From Blastocatellia bacterium UBA7656 (GTDB lineage: Bacteria > Acidobacteriota > Blastocatellia > UBA7656): 64,000 nt of DNA. Shown here one piece after another: positions 24,793 through 31,430 of the stretch (position 1 is its first letter; each line of letters opens with the position of its first letter). The DNA lies in assembly GCA_002483445.1 (NCBI GenBank), contig DLHY01000141.1, forward strand, positions 79,972-143,971, in the 5' to 3' direction. The position numbers and the translations under genes were made by a program. The notes below the pieces were generated by a model. The model ran no database searches. It saw only the letters and a program-made list of their open reading frames with translations, and was not told where the DNA came from.

Positions 24793-26097
24793 ATGGCGAG
24801 GGGTAACAAAAAGAGCGATGTTATTGACCCGGACGGATCGATAGAAAAACGAGCAGTAAAGACAGGCCGTCTAGCCGATCACAGTATAGATTATTACGAG
24901 AATCACACCCGCGACGAGTTAATCAAAGAGGGATATAACAAAGCCCAGGTTGAGATCGCAAATAGGGTGCTTGCCCACTTCAACACCAGCGTGGGGGCAA
25001 AACCTGGACGATGCCCACCGGAGCCTTGGTGTTTACATCCTTGCCATGATTGTGGTGCAACCGTTGACACTCGTAAAATCAACTTTCCGCTGCCGTATGG
25101 GGTTTATCTTTGCGAGCTTTGCATCAACAAAAGAAACAGCGAGCGAATATGTTCCGAATGTCTTGGCACTGCTGACGATCCCGCAGAAGAACATCCACTT
25201 GTAGGAAGGCGATTCACTCGCAGGGATAAGCAAGGCGAAATGCAATGGGAGTATCTCTGTACCTGGTGCGCTATCCAATTCGGCCATAACGATTTCTTCG
25301 ACAAGCGTGGCGGAACAGGATTCCTCTCTAATGACAAGGACGAGCTTCTCAGGAAGCTGAGAATGCGAAAAGCCAAAGACCAATGGCTTTTCGAGAAGGG
25401 TTTTTTTGATGGCGAGTGGGAACATTACGTTGCGACCTACACCGGCGTGCTGGTGGAGGAACTTCCCGAAGACCCAGGCGATGACTTCGAGTTGGATGCC
25501 CCTGGATTGATTCTAAGAGATCAAAAAGACCCGCGCAGGTTTTACGGAGTTTGTCGCATACGAGTCTATCACCGCGCTTATCGCGCTTATCTTGAGGCAC
25601 TGTTCCTAAAACCGCTCAGTGGGAGCGATCCCAGCTTTGATATTCGGAACCTTCACCTTAAATCGTCGCCTGAAGAAATCAGGAAAATATGGAAAGCTCG
25701 CGCGCTGGTTTGGAAAATTGCGAGGGGCGGCGGCCCAAATAGAAAACCTGAGTATCCTTGGGGTGATGAAAGCAGACGGGTTGCTTTCATAAAGCGCGTT
25801 GATGAGTTATGCGAGCCATGGCGGATTTCGCTCCGCGATAAATCGAAATCTACGGAAGTGCTTGACTCGCTCTGGATGCAAGCTCTCAGGGAGCGAAAGT
25901 CGGATCGGCTCCGGGGCAGAATAAAACAAGGGCATCAGCCTCGCGCTTATGCGCTCAAACAGGCTGCTATTGAAATGGGAATCAAAAGAATAACTGGAAA
26001 AGATAAAGATAAGGAAGAGGTTTTCGGCCATGAAAGACTGAAACAATATTACGCTGGAGCTATCCGTAGTCAGCATAAGAAGAAATCTCGACGGTAG
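24793..26097 (+). CDS. Large multi-zinc-finger protein, unknown
   Basis: A 434-aa protein. ATG 24793 is preferred to the in-frame TTG 24682, which lies in the preceding stop region. After a charged N-terminus there are two treble-clef-like zinc sites (CHDCG...LCELC and CSECLG...LCTWC, about residues 82-160). A helical, basic remainder of about 270 residues has no recognised motif. It is the largest cargo gene with no family match and ends with an extremely basic tail. A nucleic-acid-binding role is plausible but not shown. Confidence 0.65.
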   Translation: MARGNKKSDVIDPDGSIEKRAVKTGRLADHSIDYYENHTRDELIKEGYNKAQVEIANRVLAHFNTSVGAKPGRCPPEPWCLHPCHDCGATVDTRKINFPLPYGVYLCELCINKRNSERICSECLGTADDPAEEHPLVGRRFTRRDKQGEMQWEYLCTWCAIQFGHNDFFDKRGGTGFLSNDKDELLRKLRMRKAKDQWLFEKGFFDGEWEHYVATYTGVLVEELPEDPGDDFELDAPGLILRDQKDPRRFYGVCRIRVYHRAYRAYLEALFLKPLSGSDPSFDIRNLHLKSSPEEIRKIWKARALVWKIARGGGPNRKPEYPWGDESRRVAFIKRVDELCEPWRISLRDKSKSTEVLDSLWMQALRERKSDRLRGRIKQGHQPRAYALKQAAIEMGIKRITGKDKDKEEVFGHERLKQYYAGAIRSQHKKKSRR

Positions 26098-26125
26098 ATC
26101 ATCCCCAAGCTTTCCCACCTCAGAA

Positions 26126-26194
26126 GCAACTATTTTCAAAAGAGAGGGATTGAAAATAGTTGCAAAATCGCACACACGAGCAACTATTTTCAAA
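26126..26194. promoter_or_regulatory. Three-copy inverted operator-like repeat
   Basis: GCAACTATTTTCAAA at 26126-26140 and again at 26180-26194, with the inverse TTGAAAATAGTTGC at 26150-26163 between them. Located 60-130 bases before the ribbon-helix-helix gene. Ribbon-helix-helix proteins usually bind such palindromes to repress themselves. Confidence 0.65.
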
Positions 26195-26253
26195 CTTTTC
26201 CTTTGATCTTACCTGCTTGGTTTAAGCCATACTGATTTACGCGGAGGTCAAGT

Positions 26254-26442
26254 ATGGCAATCCTGAAAATTCGAGTCGACGAATCGGTTCTGACGAGTCT
26301 TTCGGAGCGAGCCGAATCCGAGCGCAGGCCCCCTGACATGCAGGCTGAGGTGTTGCTCCGGCAATCGCTTGGCTTGCCGTTTCCGGTTCCAGTCGAAGGC
26401 GAAAACGGAGAGAAGGCGGCGAGCGCCGCAACTACAAATTAA
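26254..26442 (+). CDS. Ribbon-helix-helix regulator (FitA/Arc-like)
   Basis: A 62-aa protein. MAILKIRVDESVLTSLSERA has the strand-helix order of ribbon-helix-helix repressors, followed by the second helix (QAEVLLRQSLG). GGAGG precedes ATG 26254. FitA-type proteins are often antitoxins with a PIN toxin, but no toxin gene follows: a terminator comes right after. Probable stand-alone repressor of the element. Confidence 0.7.
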   Translation: MAILKIRVDESVLTSLSERAESERRPPDMQAEVLLRQSLGLPFPVPVEGENGEKAASAATTN

Positions 26443-26453
26443 CCAAACGCAAG

Positions 26454-26488
26454 AAGGGCAGCCCGCGACGGCTGCCCTTTGCTCTTTC
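26454..26488 (+). terminator. Rho-independent terminator
   Basis: A perfect 10-bp stem AAGGGCAGCC/GGCTGCCCTT with a 6-base loop (26454-26479), followed by a T-rich tract (TGCTCTTTC). It ends the ribbon-helix-helix transcript. Confidence 0.8.
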
Positions 26489-26594
26489 TAAATTTGCGCG
26501 AATGCGGCGCGATCATCAACACGCGCAGTCTACACTGCTGACCCAGCGTTAGTCAATGCGCGCCCGCCGCGTTCTCGCAACAGGGGGAACGCCA

Positions 26595-26879
26595 ATGAAC
26601 GCACACGAAAATTCAAATCACAGCACCATCGATTATCCACTCGAAGCAGCGATTCAGGTTTCGAGATTCGGTGAGAGTTACGGCATCGCGATCACGATCT
26701 ACCAGCGATGCCGCGCGGTCGCGCGTGACTTTCATCTCTTGTCACCAAATCAAATCACCAGCGAGCCGAGGGCGTGGTATCTCGGTTATGTTCGCGCTCA
26801 GGCGCTTGCCGACGAGTACGCGCCTGATGCACCGCTCTTTGTGCGCGAGGCCGAAGAGATGAGGAGAACCGCAGCGTGA
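26595..26879 (+). CDS. Hypothetical protein upstream of the primase
   Basis: A 94-aa protein; ATG 26595 is chosen, with GGGGG before it. Helical with no clear motif (ALADEYAPDAPLFVREAEEM). Its stop codon overlaps a 14-codon frame that leads to the PrimPol ribosome binding site, so the genes are probably translated in series. Confidence 0.55.
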   Translation: MNAHENSNHSTIDYPLEAAIQVSRFGESYGIAITIYQRCRAVARDFHLLSPNQITSEPRAWYLGYVRAQALADEYAPDAPLFVREAEEMRRTAA

Positions 26880-26920
26880 ATACCGATCTCATCACCGCAC
26901 TCTTCACAGGAGGAAATTAA
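26876..26920 (+). CDS. Possible 14-residue coupling peptide
   Basis: GTG 26876 overlaps the stop of the previous gene and the frame ends at TAA 26918-26920, after the AGGAGG that serves the PrimPol gene. It may couple translation. It may also be chance. Confidence 0.25.
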   Translation: MNTDLITALFTGGN

Positions 26921-26922
26921 CC

Positions 26923-29211
26923 GTGGCTACCAGCGCACGAGACACCATCAATGGCTTTGCCGCTCGCGTTGAGCGGCCCTCGTGCGCTGGTCCCATCGTC
27001 GAAGGCATCCCTGAAGAGTTGCGCTCGTTTCGTCAGTGGGTTGTGTGGCGATACGAATGGCGATTGAACAGAGACAGCAGCGGAAAGTGGACAAAAGTTT
27101 TGCACAATCCTGCCAACGGCAGAAACGCCGATTCAACAAAGCCGTCGACGTGGGGGACTTTCGAGGCCGCACTTTCAGCTTACCAGCGCGATCCGAACAA
27201 ATGGGACGGCATCGGCTTTGTCTTTGCGAATGGCTACGGGGGAATCGATCTTGATGACTGCCGCGATCCTCTGACCGGAAAGATCGAAGCATGGGCGCTT
27301 GAGATCGTGCGCCAGATTGACAGTTACACAGAGATTTCACCAAGCGGCAAAGGTCTGCATGTTTTTGCCAGGGCTATGCTCGCGGGTGAGGGGGTCAATC
27401 GGCGCAACTGGCATGGGCGCGAAATTGAAATCTATGATCGTGGCCGATACTTCACCGTGACAGGAAACAGGCTCGACGGCTCGACGGAAAGCGTTAAAGA
27501 GCGACAAGCCGAAGTCATCGCGCTTTATGAGCGCGTTCGAATCGAAACAGGCGACAAGCCGAAGAAAGAGAGAGCGCCCAAAGTAGAGCGCGCGGCGTCA
27601 GCCCGTCATCATACAACCATTGACGATGACGAGTTGATCCGGCGAATGCTTGCCTTGCAGAAGTTCGAAGACCTGTTTACGGGCGGCGCGCATTCCTACG
27701 GCTCTGACTCTGAGGCTGATTTCGCCTTCGTCTCTATCCTCTGCGCTGCGACTGACGACGATGAGCAGATCGCGCGCATCTGGCGATTGTCGGGACTCGG
27801 CAGAGAGAAGCTAAACAGACGGGACTACATCGACCGAACGATCAGAGCAGCGCGCAACCGACAGCCCGAAACCGAACAGCAAAAGACAGCGCCTCGCACT
27901 CACCGAGCGCAAATCATTTGCAAGATGGCCGCAGCATTGAATCTGAGCGATGAAGTATTCAGAACACTACTTGCCATCATCGCCATAGCGAACGGGCGAA
28001 AGACATTCAACCTGTCCGGTTGGAAGCTGGCCGCGTGGTTGCGGACTCCTGAAGGATGGAGCGCGGCAGAGTGGAAGCATTCGGCTGAAAATGATTTCGT
28101 CTCCGAGCGCGTGGGCAAACAGCGGGCCATTGAAAGCGATTTCGGCTCTGCTCGCATCAGGCGATTGATCGAAGCCCTCCGGTCGATTTACCCGATGCTC
28201 AAGGTAAAGGAAAAAGGCGGCGGATTCGACATCGATGGCAACAGGCGCGGCCCGTCGAGATACGCTCTTGACCTTCGATTGATCGAAGAGGCTGAAGCAC
28301 TGGCCGAAAAGAAACTACCTGAACGACTGGAAGCTAACAATCTCCGCTTTGCTGATAATCCAGTCCTCGCCCGTCAGGTTGCAGAGCATGAGGCGCGTGA
28401 GATTGCAGCCATCGAGGTTGCCGCGCGCTACCTGCCGAAACCAGCAGAGCAGGAACAAACCGAAGAAAAAGAAAGCTGCGATCCGGTTGCTGAACTTTAC
28501 AGACGGCAGGCCAAACTCACCGAGCGATTACTTGATGACGCGCGCAAATTGGCCGAAGTATGGCAAGACCTGAACGATAGCAACGCAGAGGCCACGATCA
28601 AGAAAGGGCAGATTCTACAGTCTGTCGATGAGTTGCTTACGGCTGCCTTCTCTCCTGAGTTCAGGCTGAAGCTGAAAAAGCGAAAAAGACACCAGTTTTC
28701 CCAAGAAAAACAGGGCTTAAATAGTAATGCTCAGTATGGTTTAGATGCCGTTACTGATAGGATTGATCCTATCAGTCAAAACGCACCCCCTGAACAGCGC
28801 GAAAACCCGACTCCTATCAGTGTGAAAGATAGTCAGGATTTCAAATCTGACGACTGGCTGATCGAGCTTGCCGACGAGGACGCGCCGCCGATCCGGGCCG
28901 AAGAGTGTGCGGCGGTTGATCCGGGCGTTTCCGTTAGGCCATGCGAGACACATCAGGCCATGCAAGCGGTTGGGCCAGAAGCCCAGACGGAACCGGGCAA
29001 CGCTGCGCCGATTGTCAGTGATGAGCCTTTCGAGCTTGACGAAAGAGAGGAAGCCGCGCGGCCCGTCGAGCATTCGCCGCCGCTGTTTATGCTTTGCCTG
29101 CAATGCGGCGTCCGTCTGGAGATTGGCGAATCTCCCTGCTCAGGCTGTGGCGCTCCCGTGCCACAGTTTCAGGACTACACGTACAGAGAGTCGTTCTTTG
29201 CAAGCAACTGA
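26923..29211 (+). CDS. Primase-polymerase (PrimPol), NrS-1-like
   Basis: A 762-aa replication protein. GTG 26923 follows AGGAGG by nine bases. The N-terminal archaeo-eukaryotic primase domain shows the catalytic GGIDLDD (Asp109/Asp111), SGKGLH (His146) and IYD (Asp172). A helix-bundle domain follows at about residues 255-315 (EADFAFVSILCAATDDDEQI), as in the deep-sea vibriophage NrS-1 polymerase. After this comes a long charged region, with a C-terminal zinc ribbon CLQCG...CSGCG. No Walker A helicase motif is seen. It probably starts DNA synthesis on the element, perhaps at the iteron-like array. Confidence 0.8.
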   Translation: MATSARDTINGFAARVERPSCAGPIVEGIPEELRSFRQWVVWRYEWRLNRDSSGKWTKVLHNPANGRNADSTKPSTWGTFEAALSAYQRDPNKWDGIGFVFANGYGGIDLDDCRDPLTGKIEAWALEIVRQIDSYTEISPSGKGLHVFARAMLAGEGVNRRNWHGREIEIYDRGRYFTVTGNRLDGSTESVKERQAEVIALYERVRIETGDKPKKERAPKVERAASARHHTTIDDDELIRRMLALQKFEDLFTGGAHSYGSDSEADFAFVSILCAATDDDEQIARIWRLSGLGREKLNRRDYIDRTIRAARNRQPETEQQKTAPRTHRAQIICKMAAALNLSDEVFRTLLAIIAIANGRKTFNLSGWKLAAWLRTPEGWSAAEWKHSAENDFVSERVGKQRAIESDFGSARIRRLIEALRSIYPMLKVKEKGGGFDIDGNRRGPSRYALDLRLIEEAEALAEKKLPERLEANNLRFADNPVLARQVAEHEAREIAAIEVAARYLPKPAEQEQTEEKESCDPVAELYRRQAKLTERLLDDARKLAEVWQDLNDSNAEATIKKGQILQSVDELLTAAFSPEFRLKLKKRKRHQFSQEKQGLNSNAQYGLDAVTDRIDPISQNAPPEQRENPTPISVKDSQDFKSDDWLIELADEDAPPIRAEECAAVDPGVSVRPCETHQAMQAVGPEAQTEPGNAAPIVSDEPFELDEREEAARPVEHSPPLFMLCLQCGVRLEIGESPCSGCGAPVPQFQDYTYRESFFASN

Positions 29212-29283
29212 GGGCAGGCTGACAAACTGACAAACTGACACCGAAGACTAAAAAGGCGGCTGTCAGGCGTGAAGAGGTGAACT

Positions 29284-29775
29284 ATGATCGCAGTTTCGAA
29301 AGCAACAGAGCAGAGCGCGCCAGTGAAACCCTCGGCGCGTTTCATCACGGTCGAGGCTTGCGCAGGCAAACGCGCCTTTCTTCATCGCGACGAGTGCAGA
29401 GAGAGCAGACAGCCCTTCATCTGCATAACCTGCTTCGATCACCATTGCCAGCTACAGGCCGCTCTCTTTGGTAGAGGAATCAGCGACCGCGCGAGAGATG
29501 AAATCTTCCGGCTCCTGTCAGTGATGATGTTACCCGGCTCGACGATCAGAGTTGATAACAAGACTCTCACCTGTAGCAGGTTGAGCTTTCCAGCGGCAGA
29601 GCAGGCCGCGCGCTGGCTTGTCGGATTCTTCGCCGACGGGCGCAACCGAATCGAGACAATGGCGCGTCCACACGCCCGATGTGAAGCCCGCAAGCGAATG
29701 GACGGGTCTTTGTGGATCAGGCAGAAAGGTATCACCAGAGCGGCGCACATCGAGCCACTCAGGAAAGCATCCTGA
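29284..29775 (+). CDS. Cys/His-rich hypothetical protein
   Basis: A 163-aa protein with a Cys/His cluster near residues 25-58 (HRDECRESRQPFICITCFDHH) suggesting a zinc site, and a basic C-terminus. GAAGAGGTGA precedes ATG 29284. The 70-base gap before it holds repeated CTGACAAA. No family recognised. Confidence 0.6.
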   Translation: MIAVSKATEQSAPVKPSARFITVEACAGKRAFLHRDECRESRQPFICITCFDHHCQLQAALFGRGISDRARDEIFRLLSVMMLPGSTIRVDNKTLTCSRLSFPAAEQAARWLVGFFADGRNRIETMARPHARCEARKRMDGSLWIRQKGITRAAHIEPLRKAS

Positions 29776-29800
29776 AGCGAAGAGAGAACGAGGTGAAACG

Positions 29801-30082
29801 ATGAGCAGTCAAGCGATAGCTTTTCCAACTCGCCGCGACGTGGAGCGCGCACACACGGCGCTCGATCTTCCCGGCCCGCGCGTCTGGAAGCCAAAGCACC
29901 TGGCTGACTTCCTCGGCGTCTCTGTGCATTGGGTCTATAAGCGTACCGAGCGCGGAGCAGAAGACCCGATCCCGCGCATTCCGGGAGTGGGGCGACTGAG
30001 CTTCGACACTCAAAGCCCGCTCTTTCAGGAGTGGATGAAGCGGCAACTCGGTTACGTTGACAGAGGTGACGCGGATGAATAG
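29801..30082 (+). CDS. Excisionase-like HTH protein (copy 2)
   Basis: A 93-aa HTH_17-type protein; ATG 29801 follows GAGGTGA. The core LPGPRVWKPKHLADFLGVSV and the wing RLSFDTQSP match copy 1 at 20745-21023. It lies immediately before, and overlaps, the integrase gene. That is the usual place for an excisionase controlling the direction of recombination. Confidence 0.8.
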   Translation: MSSQAIAFPTRRDVERAHTALDLPGPRVWKPKHLADFLGVSVHWVYKRTERGAEDPIPRIPGVGRLSFDTQSPLFQEWMKRQLGYVDRGDADE

Positions 30083-31307
30083 AGTTGCGCTGAAAACAGA
30101 AATCGAGCCACAACAGAAAGGATCAGTTATGGCTCGAAATAAAAGTCATCAGGAAGGCTCTGTCCGGCTTCGCGGTAATGTTTGGACTCTCCGCTACCGA
30201 GAGTTCGATCACGACCGGCGCAAGTGGATTTCAAAGCGCGAGAAGCTGGGCAGGTTCAAAAATCGTAAAGATGCGCTTCGTGCAGCCCAGCCAATTATGG
30301 CACAGGTCAACGAACGCAACAACAGCCCCGCGCCGCGCAAGCGACAGGCGGACATCCGATTCAGGGAGTTCATCGACGGGCGATGGAAGAGCTACACCGA
30401 AACGGCCAAGCATCAGCCCTCGACGAAGGATTCTCACAACAGCCTGATCAAAAATCACCTTCTACCAGCGTTCAGCGAGAAGATGATGAGGGAAATTTCG
30501 CCAGGAGACATCAGCGAGTTCTTTGACAAAAAACGCAGCAAGGTATCAGCCCATACCATGCATCGCTTCTACGGACTGCTTCACCTGATGTTCGACATCG
30601 CTCTTCAGTACGATCTTGTAGAGCAAAGCCCCGTCAGGTCGAAGCTGCACAAGCCGCAGATGAAGCAGGTTGAAAAGCCAACGCTTTCGGCGTTGGAGAT
30701 TCGCAATGTGCTTGCCTCTCTTCCCGATGAACAGGAGCGGTTGTTTGCCCTCTTTCTTGCCGTCACAGGTTTGAGGATGGGCGAAGTTCTGGCGCTGTGC
30801 TGGCAGGACTTCAACGCTTCCGCAAGCGAAGTCGTGATCGCTCACACGCTTTATCGCGGGCGGCTCAAGCAGCCAAAAACGGAAGGCAGCCAAAGACCGT
30901 TGAGGCTCGCTCCCTCCATCGCCGAGTTGATAGTCTCGCATCGCGAGCAGTCGAAGTTTCAGGCTGAGACGGATTTCCTATTCTGCCGTCCTGATGGAAA
31001 GCCGCTCAATCCTACGGCTCTTCGCACACACCTTTACAAAGCGATGGACGCGGCAAAGATCGAGCGCGCGAAAGGGCAGTATGGCTTTCACATCTTTCGA
31101 CATTCGGCGGGCAGTCTGCTCTATGCCCGCTCGCGCGATTTGAAGCTCGTTCAAAGCACGCTCGGACACGCGAACATCTCAACGACTTCAGACATCTATG
31201 TGCATCTCGCCGATAAGGTTATCAGTGAGGGAACAGAGATTCTGACCGAGGAGATTTTGGGAAACCGTGTCCAAACTGCGCCCAAAAAGAGAAGGAAAGC
31301 AGGCTAA
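30075..31307 (+). CDS. Tyrosine recombinase / integrase
   Basis: A 410-aa phage-type integrase. ATG 30075 follows GAGGTGA and overlaps the HTH gene; ATG 30129 (MARNKSHQEG) is an alternative start matching many homologues. An N-terminal AP2-like arm-binding region and a core-binding domain precede the catalytic domain. That domain has Arg in TGLRMGEV, the HxxR box HIFRHSAG and the final Tyr in TTSDIYVHL. All catalytic residues are present. The gene ends 30 bases before the right attachment repeat. Confidence 0.93.
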   Translation: MNRVALKTEIEPQQKGSVMARNKSHQEGSVRLRGNVWTLRYREFDHDRRKWISKREKLGRFKNRKDALRAAQPIMAQVNERNNSPAPRKRQADIRFREFIDGRWKSYTETAKHQPSTKDSHNSLIKNHLLPAFSEKMMREISPGDISEFFDKKRSKVSAHTMHRFYGLLHLMFDIALQYDLVEQSPVRSKLHKPQMKQVEKPTLSALEIRNVLASLPDEQERLFALFLAVTGLRMGEVLALCWQDFNASASEVVIAHTLYRGRLKQPKTEGSQRPLRLAPSIAELIVSHREQSKFQAETDFLFCRPDGKPLNPTALRTHLYKAMDAAKIERAKGQYGFHIFRHSAGSLLYARSRDLKLVQSTLGHANISTTSDIYVHLADKVISEGTEILTEEILGNRVQTAPKKRRKAG

Positions 31308-31337
31308 GTTCTTTGAAGACAACAGACGGACAAACTG

Positions 31338-31361
31338 AGAGTTTGTTAAGAATGTAAAAAG
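31338..31361 (+). repeat. Right attachment site (attR core)
   Basis: The 24-bp direct partner of 15898-15921, located between the integrase gene and the sensor-kinase promoter. Confidence 0.88.
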
Positions 31362-31393
31362 TGATGCGCAGTGATTCCGCCGCGAAACCGAGG

Positions 31394-31402
31394 TGTTATA
31401 AT
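31394..31402 (+). promoter_or_regulatory. Extended -10 promoter of the sensor kinase gene
   Basis: TGTTATAAT: a perfect TATAAT with the extended TGn. The -35 position shows no good match. It lies 32 bases right of the attR core, so the mobile element replaces everything upstream of about -45. Confidence 0.55.
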
Positions 31403-31430
31403 CGGGCTGATATTTGTCATGAGAGTGAAC

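Larger units (their letters stand above)
15898..31361 (+). mobile_element. Integrated element with PrimPol and tyrosine integrase
   Basis: About 15.5 kb bounded by 24-bp direct repeats (15898-15921 and 31338-31361). A tyrosine integrase ends 30 bases before the right repeat. It contains a replication protein, an iteron-like array, several HTH regulators, an HNH-like nuclease and many small unknown genes. No ribosomal, metabolic, conjugation, capsid, portal or large terminase gene is recognised. It was inserted between a two-component system and a receptor operon, not in a tRNA gene. Removing it would rejoin the intergenic region at a single 24-bp core. Confidence 0.88.

Noticed and set aside
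29226..29251. CTGACAAA repeats as a CRISPR-like or att structure
   Set aside because: Only about 2.5 copies of 8 bases without spacers; noted as low-complexity sequence. No CRISPR array was found in the window.
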